64,000 nucleotides of DNA from Filosporella fistucella (Eukaryota; Ascomycota; Leotiomycetes; Helotiales): contig JAQJZZ010000015.1 of assembly GCA_030077755.1 (NCBI GenBank), positions 124,001 through 188,000 on the forward strand, in the 5' to 3' direction. Each line of letters opens with the position of its first letter. Position 1 is the first letter of the stretch. Position numbers and translations under genes: made by a program. Of this stretch, positions 11,385 to 23,838 are shown piece after piece. A model generated the notes under the pieces. That model ran no database searches. It was not told the origin of the DNA and saw nothing but the letters and a program-made list of their open reading frames with translations.

Positions 11385-13397
11385 TCAAACACTATGGCTC
11401 TTCCGGGTATCAATTTCTTCCTTCCAAACGTTCATAACTACTCTTTCGCTCCGATCCCCCTCTCTCAATAACCCCTCGAATTCGGCATCGTCTTTCTCTC
11501 CTGGTAAGAAGATCTCGTGTCCACTTCCTTCATAGACCCAAAACGCAGTGATCGATCCCAGTCCGGCCATCAGAGCAATCCCCCACCATGCGGCACCAAC
11601 AATTCCGGCATTAAGGCCGACTCCATACCACCAGCCACCCACAATAGGTCCAACCGTCCTGAAGCCAGCAGAAACGCTCTGCCCTACTCCATGGATCGTT
11701 CCTAGGACACTTGGATGAGGGGAGCAATTATTCAAGAGGATGATGGTTGCTGGCAAAGTGAATGTTCTAGCAGTAACCTGGAGCAACAACACAAATACAA
11801 TACCAATCCAAACGAACGCTCCTGAAGCCGAAGTCGGCGCAGAAGTTGATGACGGGAGTACAGCAAGATATGGTGCAATGAAGTAGGCAATTGGAAATAA
11901 AAGGAGAAAGAAACGGAAAGATCGTAGCAAACCAAGACGTGCTTGGACTGGTGGGTAAAGGAAGACTTGTAGAAGCATTCCGAGGACGCCAAGCATAGAT
12001 GTAGCTATCCCGACAGTAGCTGCATGCATTCCGAGGCCGCCGGTGAAAGAAAAGGGAAGAGAGCGAGTATGGGGAGACCCGGCAAGGAAGCGATGAGTTG
12101 ATAGGAACAGTGTCCATAGGTTTGTGAAAGCACTGCGGATCGTCAGCTGTTGCGTCTCAAAGGGGCTTATTGATATACCCTAGTTGGAAATCATAGAATG
12201 CAGTCGTGATAAGTGTGAAGATCACATTTCGTGTCCATATTCGGCTGAAGGGCAATATTTGTGTGGGAACAGATGATTTTGGAGCTGGTCTGAAGTTTCC
12301 CTGGTCCGAATCGGGTGTATCCCAGGTTTGCAGCTGAGAGTATCCGTCAGGAGTAGAATATCGTCCAAACAGTGATCGAAATTGAGCTGCAATGTGTAGA
12401 CCAAAATCAAATCTTCCTTTTCTGACTCTGAGAGTCTACAAAGATTAGCAACTGCGAAGAATAAATACCGCAGAACCATACCTCTTCCAGGCCAAAAAAG
12501 ACAATATATGTGGTGGTAGTCAGAAATAAAGCGTTGAGTAAACTCGGTAGAGCATATGGATAGTTTTGAATGAAGCTGAAACCGAAACAGCCATCTGGTC
12601 CAAAAGCATCAGGAAGAGTCGTTGCAGGATCAGCGAGCAGTCCTCCCATTACTGTTTTTCAAGATCAGCTGTCAATAAGTCAACGGAGGCCAAAGACTCG
12701 TACTAGGACCCAGTATGCCAGCAACGTTGAAACTCATTGGTAAGATCAGGAATGCCCTCGACTGATATTTCTTCTCCTTTGTGATTTCGGCGATCATAGT
12801 ACGTCTAGGACAATCAGTTGGGTGCTCCTCTCATAAACGTATTCCTCACATTATTCCAACGGTACCATTGATTCCTCCTCCGATGACTCTCCAAAATGCT
12901 GCCCAAAAGAAACTCGTTGCGAAACCGTAACCCAGGCAAGAAATAGCAGTTCCACTCAACCCGATGATCAACACGATCTTTCTCCCGCACCAACTAGCAT
13001 CCGCGGCTTTCCCCCATAATATGGCAGTCAAAACTTGTGCTCCCGTGAAACAACCTTGTAGTATGCCCGCCTGTGTGGAAACTGCAGAATCGGATAAAGA
13101 GGAATCGAAGCTTTTAAGCTGATAGAAGACATAGGCTTGGAGAGAGGCGACTTGGAGGAAATCGACCATTCGACAAAGGAATAGTATAGCTAGCTGGTTT
13201 TTCCGGGGTAGTGACATCCATGTCACCTTCTCTGGTTTCGACTCGACATGAAGTTCTCGTGTTTCAACATTGTTCTCACCAGAGGTTGCGGCTGGTAAAA
13301 AGACATTGTCGGATCCAAATGTGGGTGTATCACTATCTGCAGGTAAATCGATCTGAGATTCGTTCCTGTAATTGTAAAATATACTGCGCTTCTCCAT
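11385..13397 (-). CDS. major facilitator superfamily transporter (DHA1/ZIFL-like)
   Basis: Five exons on the minus strand: 13397-12850, 12804-12704, 12651-12482, 12435-12179 and 12132-11385, giving 607 residues. A hydrophilic N-terminus (~65 residues) precedes about twelve hydrophobic segments with a cytoplasmic loop of ~85 residues between TM6 and TM7 (LGRYSTPDGYSQLQ region). The loop between TM2 and TM3 has WGKAADASWCGRK, matching the MFS signature G-x3-D-x2-G-R-K/R. GGGINGTVG in TM4 and VMGGLLADP after TM5 resemble the yeast YCR023C/plant ZIF1-like group, often annotated as multidrug or zinc-induced facilitators. The substrate is unknown. It is divergent from the arylsulfotransferase at 14043 and may share its control region. 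Confidence 0.9.
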
Positions 13398-14042
13398 GAT
13401 AGAGAATGATCAGGGAAAGAGAATAATAGAGAGAGCAATAGACAGAAATGAAAAATGGTAGGGAAATATGGGAATAATGGCAATGGGCCAAGAAACCGCG
13501 ATGCCGTCCATCTTCCTGCATATATCACCATGGGATTTACCTTTGTCTTTCGGACCAGAGTTTGCTATCCACTTTCGATCGCCATAGAAGATAAGATGAA
13601 GAAAGCTTGGAAGCTTGTTGCCCCACACAATTCGAATGTGCAGGGTTAAAAGGGATTTACGTGACCCTTATTTAGCTGCCGCGTGGCTTGGCTCCACAAC
13701 CCTGGTGAGAAAATAAAACGGCTTGGTCTTTCGCAAACCGGTGTGATTAAAACCGGATACAAATGCGTCCGCGTCATTAACCACTGTTCTTAATCTGATT
13801 ATATCCCAAGTGGGGAGAATACCCTCTTGCCTACGAGGCGGGTGGAAGTTGTTTCATGATTTCGTGGTCATTTTCGTCCTATGAATGATGCCACGCTAAG
13901 CCCCCGAAACGCATGCCAGAAAAGACGAGGGCATGGCAAGATGCAAGTAGCCTTGACAGGTCTTGCAGGTGGCGTTTCAATCTACTCAGGTAAGTGTTGC
14001 TGCTGTGAACGCTGTCAAGGTGTTTCCATTCGCGCATTTACC
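13398..14042. promoter_or_regulatory. divergent intergenic region (MFS transporter / arylsulfotransferase)
   Basis: The region lies between two start codons on opposite strands, so both promoters must be here. An ATG at 13881 is in frame with the arylsulfotransferase but would bury its signal peptide, so it is not used. No specific operator could be identified. Confidence 0.5.
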
Positions 14043-15823
14043 ATGTGGCTGTATATCCTTTCTTTTGTCACGCTCATTACCTGTGTCTTGGGAGACGAGG
14101 ATACATTTCATAGTGACAAAGGCTTTGATGCTTCAGCCTACGGAGTATATCCAATCCGGAAATACATGACTACTGACATTGTTTCGCCTCGACCAAACAT
14201 CCTTCTCTCCAGTCCTGAGTGCGTCAACAACCTGTATACATTCTTAACGCCAAGGGGAGGTGCAACAAGCGAACCGCAAGCTACCATACTGGATCAGAAT
14301 GGACATCTGATATGGACGACGGGTGGTTATGGTCAGATATACAATCTATTGGTCCAAGAGTACAAGGGAAATAAATACCTCACATTCTGGGCAGGAAACG
14401 ATGCAGTCGGCGGGCATGGCGTAGGATACTATTACATGGCTGGTCCCCTCTTCTTGGCATAAACTCGGGGACTGATTTCTCTAGATTGACCAACATTACA
14501 ATGAGGTTCTCAGAATCGGTGCAGCAGGTGGTCTTGATGGTGATCTTCACGAATTCAGAATAACTGAAGATGGCACTGCTCTCATCACCGTCTACGAAAT
14601 CGTACAGAAAGACTTAACAGAACTCGGGAAATCCTTCACCGGTCCGGTATGGGACTGCTTGATTCAGGAAATTGTCATTGGAACAGGAGAGCTCGTTTTT
14701 CAATGGCGAGCTTTGGATCATTACACGTTGTTGGACACCTATCGAGCAATTGGAGGAGATGGAGAAGGAGGGCGAGCTTTTGACTTCTTCCATATGAATA
14801 GCATCGCCAAAGATTTGAAAGGGAACTACATCACCTCCAGTCGATACATGCATAGCATCACCTACATCAATGGAACAACTGGTGATGTGATTTGGATTCT
14901 AGGAGGGAAGCGAAACAATTTTAAGGATATATCTGGAGGACAAGCGACAAATTTCGCATACCAGCATGATGCTCGATGGGCGGACAACTATACTGCCATT
15001 ACGATGTTCGACAATGGAGTCGACGATTCGCATCCCATCATTGCGCCAACTCGAGGTCTGAGAATCCACCTTGATCAGAAGGAGATGGAAGCGAGTCTTG
15101 TTCATGAATATATCAATCCACACCACATCCATGGGATCTCTCAGGGTTCGTTCCAAACTCTTCCGAGTGGAAATGTTCTGATGGGATACGGAAATACTGC
15201 TGCATTCACAGAATACAAATACGATGGTACTCCGATCTGTGACACCCACTATGGAGCTGAAAATAGATTCGGAGCGGGAGAAGTTCAAAGCTACCGAGTA
15301 TATAAATTTGAATGGCATGGCTTCCCCCTTACAGATCCTAATGTAGCCATTATTGAGAAAGAGGAAAATGAATGGACTTTCTTTGTCAGTTGGAATGGAG
15401 CAACGCAAGTAAAGACGTGGGTCTTGCAAGGCTCAGATACGAATGCCCATTGGCAGGATCTTGAGAGAAGAGAGAAGACCGAATTTGAAACGGGGTTTCA
15501 GATACAGACTCTGTACCCAAGATACCTGCGTGTGGTTGCGATGGATTCGGGTGACAATATGTTGGGAATTGGAGGATCTTTGGATATCAAAGAAGAACAG
15601 GTATGTTATACTATTATCGACCTCGACAGAAGCTAATGCCATGCAGACGTGGAGTGTTTCGCCCTTGCGTACAGAGGAGTCAGATACATGGTGGTTGAAG
15701 GTTCTGATCGTGTTCTGTGGAGCGCCAGGCCTAGTGATTGGTATCAGAGAAGCCATGCTGTTGTTCAGATCAAGGAGGAGAGTTGGGTTCGGAATGACGG
15801 AAACGGATATAGCACTCGCATAG
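14043..15823 (+). CDS. arylsulfotransferase family protein (fungal ASST type), secretory with C-terminal membrane anchor
   Basis: Exons 14043-14438, 14485-15600 and 15647-15823 give ~562 residues. The start is the ATG that opens directly into a signal peptide (MWLYILSFVTLITCVLG). The body shows the features of fungal arylsulfotransferase (Arylsulfotran_2): GGHGVGYYYM, FDFFHMNSI, the WILGGKRNNF strand and FAYQHDARW, followed by a beta-propeller-like repeat pattern. A single C-terminal hydrophobic segment (WWLKVLIVFCGAPGLVIGI) is followed by basic residues. Family members move sulfate between phenolic compounds, but the fungal ones are hardly tested. The first intron has no good GT donor that keeps the frame. 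The best protein fit uses a GC donor at 14439; a GT donor at 14421 also keeps frame but deletes conserved residues. Confidence 0.85.
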
Positions 15824-16353
15824 AATGATACTAAACCATTTATCCAACCCGTGCCTTGGGGATGCAGCTTGCTTATCTTGGTGGCGAAGCTATGATCTTG
15901 TGCATATTTTATACTTAATAGCTTGAGATAGCTTGAGATTGGCATGCATCACCTCCATTCTTAGAACCCTTCTCGTCAAGTCGGCGGTTCATCTAATAAT
16001 TCCGTGATGCAGAGAATCGGCCAGATATCTATCTATGCCTTGACAGGGATTTTTGGTTGGTGTAATTGGCACCAAATAGATTTTTTGGTGACGCGTACTC
16101 GCCCCGAGAAACAGTACGGTCCCGAGCGAGAACGGTAAACGGTGCCAAGTTCTCGGGAAAAGCACGATGAAGCGGTTACTCAATTGAGCAAGTGAAAATT
16201 GATGGAATAATTGCAATAAAATTCTTGAAAATACAGTTGCAATGACCGGAAAGTATAGAGATAATCCCGTTGGTATCTACAATGAACCCACTTTTACCCA
16301 ACTCCCAAGAACCCAAAATGAGATCTTTCGCAAGCCATACTGTCTCATGCACA
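15824..16353. other. intergenic between convergent genes
   Basis: Contains the two 3' untranslated regions. A short direct duplication 'agcttgagat' occurs near 15920-15940. Nothing else recognised. Confidence 0.4.
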
Positions 16354-17248
16354 CTATATCTTCCAAAGAAACGCAATCAGTAACAATACCACCAGCATCA
16401 ACGCAAATATCTCGACAGCCTTAACTCCGACATTCAACATCTGCATACGATTTCTTCTTCTCGACCTATTCACAAAATCCGACGAGTCATTGACGTTAGG
16501 GAACTTGCTTCCTAGTGGAATTCTGTCGCCAAGAAAATGACACAGTGGTTCCCAACCATCCGTTACTCTGAACTCCAATAGTTTCTCAGGGGGGACCATA
16601 GCCTTGACTTCCGCGTAATGGCGTCTGAAAACTTCTTTGCCTCTATGCTCAAAATCACCCTCGAAGAATGTATCAAAGAACTTCTTCAGCATTGGGTAAT
16701 ACATCCCTGCTGCCCAACTAAAGTACTGTAGGCATCTCAATTCTGGATCTGTGGCTCGCCAGAATACCGTTTTCATGGTAGAAGCGTGCCAGGAATCCAC
16801 ATCACGATCTGTAAGGACGACCTTGGCCTCAGGATATGCTTCTATAAGCTCTTTGGCAAATGCACAAGCTGGCCAGTCGCATATGGCTTGGCAATTTCCG
16901 AGAAGTTGGTCCCAATCAGTGCGTGTGAAAGGGGTACCTTTTCCGTCGTATTTTGCTGTGAGGGCATCCATCCACATCAAGGCATCTGGAGGGTTCTCGA
17001 TAGAGGCGGACATCATGTGGTAAGTGTCGACGTAGCCGAGTTGTCTCATAGCTGCTCGCATAGCTGGAGATTGTTAGCTTTGGAGCTGTATGTTCTTGAA
17101 GACACCTACAAGCTGTTCCTGTACGCCCTACTCCAAGTAACAGAACTTTCATAGGCACTGTCCGCCTTCGTTCCCTTGGATTAAAGTCTGTATCGGCTGT
17201 GAAGATATCCGTAACAGGCTTCGGTGTATATCGTGCTGAATACTCCAT
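16354..17248 (-). CDS. sulfotransferase-family protein (Sulfotransfer_4 type) with C-terminal membrane anchor
   Basis: Two exons, 17248-17110 and 17063-16354, with a 46-bp intron; 282 residues. The 5' PAPS-binding loop is split by the intron: KVLLLGVGRTGTAS. Downstream are the typical FDWPACAF-like block (here CDWPACAFAKEL), KVVLTDRDVDSWHAS (3'-phosphate-binding region) and PLCHFLGDRIP near the C-terminal part. This is the signature series of the fungal family often mislabelled 'NAD-dependent epimerase'. The last ~20 residues are a hydrophobic tail (VEIFALMLVVLLLIAFLW), so the protein is probably tail-anchored with a cytosolic catalytic domain. The acceptor is unknown. It lies tail to tail with the arylsulfotransferase. 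Confidence 0.9.
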
Positions 17249-18286
17249 GATGATGGATTGAAAGCTTAAATGGAGAGAGCAGTCAAATCTGCAGGTGCAA
17301 AGGAAATATCTGAGGTTATAAAGAACGACTTGAATAAAGAATGAAACAATGAGAGTACAGATATATATTACTCAAGTATCTCCATGCAGACAAGAATTTG
17401 CCAACCCATTCGACTCACCCCTCGAAAATTACCAAGGCTTGGGAATCCCCGTCTGATTTCCAGCGACATTCGTGGAAGGTTACGAACTGATGGATCTAAA
17501 TGGATAACCCAATTAGAGTATCCGAATGCCTCGGGGCCGAGATAGAATGCTGAAGCCATTGAAGAGCCGCAGCTCAAGAGCCTCCAATTTCGATTTATCC
17601 AGTATCAAGTACGACGGTACGACAGTTCGTCTGCACAATGTCGGAGCGAAACGACTATATAAAGAGGTGGATCAAGACACGCACTAAAAGTGAATTGATA
17701 GCATGATCTACACGTCAAACCAGGGTACATACCAGCGGTTTGCATGAGGTCCCGCTTCAAGTTGTGGAGCATAATTTAATCGCAGTAGCAGCCCGCAAGA
17801 CGTGTAACCTTGACGCGGCCAAGACGTGCAAATTTCGATATCTGGGCTTGTTGCTCAGCCCCTTTTCAAGCGGAGCGTAAGTGTTGGTGACTGGAATGGG
17901 ATGCATGTTTATCTGTAAAAAACTCTGAGGTGAGGATACTGTCATCCGAGGCTGCTGACTAAGGGCGGATGCATGATGATATTACCTGATCCGATGAGTA
18001 TTTTTCGAGAGAAACTTGATTGAAGAAGTCTAGGAGAGTTCTTAGAATATGAAGGACTTGGAAATGGGTTGAAATGTTGTTGTAAATAATTGAAGCTATT
18101 TTGATCTGGGTGCACGTCCCTCCACGGTACCGCATACAGTACAGTACCCCACATTTTCCTTCCCCGCACCCGTCTCAGCCGCAACATCGACTACAGATGC
18201 CATGGCTATGGAAGGCCAGTACAGATACACACAGTCGCCTACGATAATCAAAGGCTAAGAGCTGCATCAGTATCCCACAGTAAAAA
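17249..18286. promoter_or_regulatory. divergent intergenic region (sulfotransferase / Zn2Cys6 regulator)
   Basis: About 1 kb between start codons on opposite strands. A TATA-like 'tatataaag' lies at about 17656. Several short open frames here are not protein-like. An ordinary promoter region as far as can be seen. Confidence 0.45.
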
Positions 18287-20753
18287 ATGAGAAGCAACCC
18301 ACCACCACTCAGCTTCCTCCCAATCAATGAGCCCAAATCTCCACCGGGAAATCGAACAAGGAGGGCATTCCAGTCTTGCGATCGATGTCGTGATCGGAAG
18401 ACAAGATGTGAGCCGTCATCTCCACCAGAGGTTGGAGGGCAACTAACTTGTCGACGTTGTCAATCTGAGAAGAAGCCTTGCAAGACAACGCAACCAAGGA
18501 AGAAGCGGAAGCTGCGCGGCGACAATCAAGGTTTGCCTGCCCCTATTCTATGAGAGTCTTTGTCCTGTCGTAAAGTCTCCTCGGCGAATGATACTCCCTG
18601 TCGCAATGTGTATCCAGCTAGTGACCACCTTATAGAGGCTACTTTTGCAACCACTTCAAACGGCAACCAAGAATCCGCTCGAGAAGCGGATTCGAATGTC
18701 CAAGTCTATATAGCACGCTCTCAAGTGCCAGACAACGAGAGCCAGGCCGAGGGATACCAATATATCCAGGTCTCAAATATTAAAGACAGAATAATGTCAA
18801 CACACCTCTCGAATGCAGCAGATGCCCTTGATCTTCTTACTTTTGCGGCGACAGATGAGCAATTGAATGGTAACAGTCTCCAATCCGGAGATCAACAAAG
18901 GTACTCGGTTCAAGGTTCATCGGGCCACGGATGTCGGGACTATATAGCAACATCTTCCTCTGAATGGACTAGATTTTGTTTGGTGAAGCGACGAATTGTA
19001 CAAGAGCACGAATTGATTGAGTTTCTGGACATCTACTTCGCCCATCTGTGGCCTCTCTTGCCTGTGGTTCCTGGGTACTTCAACAGTCGCCAGCAATACC
19101 TCCAGCTTGCTCTAGAGGAGCCGGTTCTTACGATCAGCTTAGTGGCTTTGACTTCGAGATATCACATTCTTTCTGGATCTAACGGTGCTATCCGGTCAGA
19201 GCGAATACACTGGCGAGTCTGGCCTTGGGCGCAAAAGTATTTGCAATCATCTATGTGGGGTTCATCGTGTATGCGGAGGCCAGGAGCTATCGCTGCACTA
19301 CTTCTCTTCATTGAGTGGCATTGTAAGGCAGTGAATTCACCCGAGGACTTCCTGGGAAATTTGGAGGATTTGGAAAGCTATGAAGCAGATGTAGAGAAGC
19401 CAACTCCTGAGTCTACCGGCCCGTTTACGCAAACACAAGGGCCAAGGCAGCTCACAACTAGGCAACGCTCAAGCATGACAACTTTACTGGAAAAGCTGAA
19501 TATAGTTGCACCTGCCTATCGGAGTAACAAGATGTCTTGGTGTGTATAAGTGTTCAAATAACACTAAATGATGCTGATATGATAGGATGCTTCTTTCCAC
19601 TGCCATCGCTTTGGCACAGGAGTGTTGCTTCTTTGACGAAGAATTTCAGCCAGAGACGAGGATGTCACCTGCAAGTCTACAAATTAAACTCGAGTGGAGC
19701 CGAATCCTTTGTGTGTTCATCCAGTTAGCAGATGATCATCTGGCCTTGCGCCTTGGACTTGAACCTCTCTTACCCCAAAAGCTGCGAGATGTTGTGCAAA
19801 ATCGCTTACCACGAGCATTCGATGAAAATGGCATCTGGAAGAGTGCTCTCAGTCTAGCTGCACACATGAGCCGCGCGAGAGAACTATTACAGAACGAAGT
19901 GAAAGGCGAATCGATTGTACGAAAGCATGATATGGTGGCGGCATTAGAGCTCGTGAAACTCCGTTTAGACCGTTGGAAAGGAGAGAAAGATTTCATCACT
20001 AACGGTAAACTATCCCGATTCTGTACTCGAAGCATGTTGCTCATGAAGACCTAGCAGGTGATTCCTCATTACGCAACGGGTGTATTGATCTTGAATACTT
20101 TTACGCTCGACTTTATAGTTTCAGCCCCGCAGCCTATGCGCTGACCATGCGGCATCCACAAGTTGATGGTCGATTCGACCCATATATTACGACATTATCC
20201 CAATTTTCTCAAGAGGCGACAAAGGCATCTACTAATATACTCAAGCTAATTTTGCATGGTATGGGACCATCAAAACATATGAAGTACCTTGGCGTTCGGT
20301 ATTGGCTATATATCGTCTGCGCCTCCTTGTTTCTCCTGAAGGTAATTGTTGAACCTGTTGTAAGATTACTATACTTCTCTGACCTATACTTCGCAGGCTA
20401 CACTCAGTGGTGATACCAATATCGAAGAGTCTCATCCCAATATAAAGCTCATCACCGATACAATATCTGCCATGAGGGAGAGTGCTCCCGATGATATTCA
20501 CATGTCGCAGCGTTACGCTACCTTCCTCGAAATATGCGTCAAAGCCTCTTTACGCTCCTCCTCAAGACCAGATTTCTCACCTCAATCTCCATCACAGGCT
20601 CACAACAGTCTAGGGGCTGTGCAGGGTGAAAATATCAACATCAATGGCGTGAATACGTATTATGACTTCAACCTCGACCCCGCGGACGAGTTCTTATTCG
20701 AATCAGGTCTCTGGCCCACTTTGCCCTCAATGACAGGCGTTGAATTGATATGA
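18287..20753 (+). CDS. Zn2Cys6 fungal transcription factor
   Basis: Five exons: 18287-18530, 18576-19539, 19586-20004, 20055-20341 and 20397-20753; ~756 residues. The N-terminal zinc cluster (residues ~30-62) has all six cysteines, CDRCRDRKTRC ... CRRCQSEKKPC, followed by a basic run (RKKRKLR) that would contact DNA. The middle, from about residue 215, resembles the fungal transcription factor regulatory domain (WPLLPVVPGYF, then helical Leu-rich stretches). The C-terminus ends in an acidic/aromatic patch (DFNLDPADEFLFESGLW) that looks like an activation region. The third intron has two usable acceptors three bases apart (after 20054 or 20057), changing one residue. It is convergent with the pyruvate decarboxylase-like gene; a local regulatory role is possible but unproven. 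Confidence 0.9.
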
Positions 20754-20871
20754 TGTATTCTGTGCAATATCATTCCATTCAAAGTCAATGGACGTCATAG
20801 AATGATTGGAAACAGTGTATCACCGTCAATCAGAACAGCACTTCAAGAATGGTATCAATTTTATATGAATA

Positions 20872-23020
20872 TCATGTAACGGCCTTCGCATCCGCATTAC
20901 GCTTATTAATCAAATCTATCTGTGCCGTCAGCCTCCAAGGCAGATCCATCTTCTCCATCATGACTTCCAGCAATTGGATCGATTGTAGATGTGTGTATGT
21001 AGGTGAATTGATGACTTCCTCAAATGAGGCTTTCGAAGCGACTCGTTGGCTGTTGGACTTTCCTTCTTTAAGGCCAAATGCGGAAAGGAGAAGCTGGTGG
21101 TCCCACGTTGCGATGTCGTTGTACACTGATTTCTGTTAGCACTGTGTGATGATTCGAGTTTATCGACTCGGTAGTTACCTTGTTCTGGGCCGTGGATCGC
21201 TCGCTCAATGGTGTAGCCATTGTTGTTGATGATGATTCTGATGCCAGTCAGTGAAGTAAAGAAATATGGGTAACCATCTCACATTATGATATTCTCCAAT
21301 CCCAACTTAATCATGGTTCCAATCTCCTGCACAGTCAATTGCAGACTACCATCACCTACCACAAGTATTGTCCTCCCGGCATTACCAGACTCCCGCTGTG
21401 CAAGCGCAGCACCAAAGCACGCTGGAACAGAGTATCCAATACTCCCAAAATAGATTTGAGTGAGATATTGTACCTGCGTGGAGAAAACAGCGTCGGAGAA
21501 TCCAAATTGTGCTGTGCCTGATTCAGCAAGCAGAATATCCCCTGGACGTGCCATCTTGCCAATCCTTTTCCATATCCAAGATTGTGTAATATGTTTTACA
21601 TTCAAATCGAGAGGGACGATCTCGGGTGGGAGTTGAAGGGAGGGTACTGGAGCCAATGGACTTTGTTGAAGATTCTCTACGAGGGTGGTAAGAACTGCGC
21701 AAAGATTAGTCTCTCAGCCATGCCGGACGGAGATACTTACAATGAACGATCGGTACTCTGCTATATATCGTGCTTCCAATTTTTACATGGTCTGCAGCAA
21801 TTGATACATAGTATTCCTCTTTCAAGTTCCTCGAATGGCCTCCTGTATTCGAATCGGATAAGCAGGGCCCGAGATCCAAGACCAGATCGCTTTTCTCTTC
21901 AATATATGATGCAACTCCAGGATGTGATACTGATCCATTATATACACCATGATAGTATGCTTTGGACTCATCGACAATTGATTTTCCCATCGGAGTGCTG
22001 AAGGTAGGAATACTGATCAGATCTACCAATTGGCGAGCGACGGTCGTAGCCTCGAATCGTGCAACTAGTACATCAACAATGATTGTTGGTAATTTTGCGC
22101 TATGAAGCCTGGAGAGCACTGCTTCAGCAGCTGCTTTGGAAGAGACAAGGTCTACTTTCGGAAGAAGATTGATTGGGTAGTTCAACGGCACGGTCGAGAC
22201 AGGAGCGTGGACGAAGTCCATAGGCACAAATATATAGATTGGCAAAGACTGGAGATAACATTCTCGAAGAACTCTCTGTAGCGTAGGACTGTCAGTGATC
22301 AACCAAATACACTTCTAGGAGCAACTAACATCAATCTCTTGTGTTGCTGTAGCTACATCATCGAGCCAGCAATGTGTCGCTCGGACATGCGCGGATATCT
22401 TCTCGTATACCTGAATACCATGTCAACAGGCTTTTATTCTACTGGAAAGTCCGAAAATCTGACTCTATGGTCTGGATTAGGCCCTAAGCAATGATGTATC
22501 ATTGCCCGCCTTTCTTGGGTCTTTGTTGCCGTTGTTCCAACAATATGGATCAATTTGACCTGCTCCGTGTAGGCACCTGCTACTCCATTAAGGGCACTCA
22601 GTTCCCCAACGCCCATAGTAGTAACAACTATCAGAATAGTTAGAGACAGCTCCAAATGCAGGCCCGCATTTCCTTTCACTCACGAACTCCAGGACTTCCT
22701 CTCACTCGGCAATATCCATCGGCTGCATAGGCCGCATTGAGCTCATTGGCGTTTCCAACTAGGGTTGGTGGTTAGCTTTGTCATATATCGAGGCCAAAGA
22801 TCAGTACTTGCCCCAGTTCAATCCATTGACATCGGCAATATAATCGAGAAGTTCCAGGTTCATATCCCCTGGAACGCCCATGATGCTTTGGACGCCAAGT
22901 TGGCGGATCCTTTGCGCGTCATTTGCATTAGTCATGCATCAAGTAATATGCTGTGAAAGTCACATACCGCTGCCATAGGAAGGAAGCCAAAGGAATCGAC
23001 TGATCTTGTGTGGAACCCAT
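20872..23020 (-). CDS. pyruvate decarboxylase-like thiamine-diphosphate enzyme
   Basis: Nine exons on the minus strand: 23020-22968, 22909-22812, 22758-22684, 22627-22464, 22410-22330, 22275-21741, 21694-21283, 21237-21179 and 21125-20872. The total of 576 residues is the normal size. The PYR domain has GVPGDMNLELLDY and the catalytic glutamate in NANELNAAYAADGYCRVRG. The PP domain has the thiamine-diphosphate motif GDGSLQ ... NNNGYTIE. The enzyme would decarboxylate pyruvate or another 2-oxoacid (indolepyruvate and phenylpyruvate decarboxylases share this fold) in the cytosol. The second intron is GC-AG: donor GCAAGT, acceptor CCCTAG, and splicing gives LNWVGNANELN. A run of six isoleucines precedes NNNGYT across one splice junction. 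It is probably a divergent paralogue rather than the main PDC. Confidence 0.93.
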
Positions 23021-23838
23021 CGTGAGTTGTTCTGCCAAAGGTAATGCTTATTGATAAAGAAGAATGCCAAATCGAAACGAACGATGGATTTCAACGCAGG
23101 CGTGAGAATCTACATAGAATCACTTTCATATTGACTCTCCGTCGATGATATTCACAATGCCTTTGATACTCTTCGTCTTCCATCGGTGATTCCATACTGC
23201 GGAGTACTTTCCGCACTTGCTGTATCCGAGAATGTCGGATACATTTGTCCGCTAAGCCACTGTGAACCCAAAGTTCCGGGAAGCAATTTGGAGATCGGAT
23301 AGACCCAATTCAGCACGTCGGCAATGCCTTCGGCGTATTGTACACGCAAGCCGGCCAGCGGGCCAGCATTTCAAATGACTGCCAAGAGACGTTTATTAAT
23401 TCCCGATTGGACTATAAAGGAAGAAATCGTCATTGTCCCTCGCAAAACTAGACTTTAGGTATTGATATCAAGGGTAACGCCAAGTTTTTGTATCATATTA
23501 TTCCACCTTTATTTGATAGTATATAATATATTTCATAAAATTTAACTCCTATTTACTTGGTGCCCCTTACTCGCAGTAGACGAGGCAGTTTGTTTGGCAA
23601 GGTTTATTTCTATTTTTCTCGATTTCCCTTACTCGCGAAGGAATATTTCTAATAATTATCTGCTTAGAATTCTATCCCACCGGAAGGTAAATAATGGAAA
23701 GAGAAGAAGGCAAAATCTTGCCAATCAAGATCAATATAAAACCTCCTTTCTTCGCAAAGATGGTCAATCATCACTAGCCCTCATTACCCATTGGTGAATC
23801 GACTTTGACATTCATTACTTCACTCCCAAAACTCAATC
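23021..23838. other. intergenic, partly AT-rich
   Basis: Promoters of the decarboxylase (minus) and the MBL-fold gene (plus). From about 23400 to 23720 the DNA turns AT-rich with a repeated 'cccttactcgc' (near 23566 and 23625). It may be an old, mutated repeat fragment. No gene seen. Confidence 0.4.

Noticed and set aside
13881..14042. Upstream ATG extending the arylsulfotransferase by 54 residues
   Set aside because: It would bury the signal peptide that begins at 14043.
14899..15429. 176-codon minus frame
   Set aside because: Antisense to the well-supported arylsulfotransferase exon.
23152..23349. 65-codon minus frame upstream of the decarboxylase, considered as a first exon
   Set aside because: The decarboxylase already has a phase-correct first exon with ATG at 23020; this frame has no family similarity.
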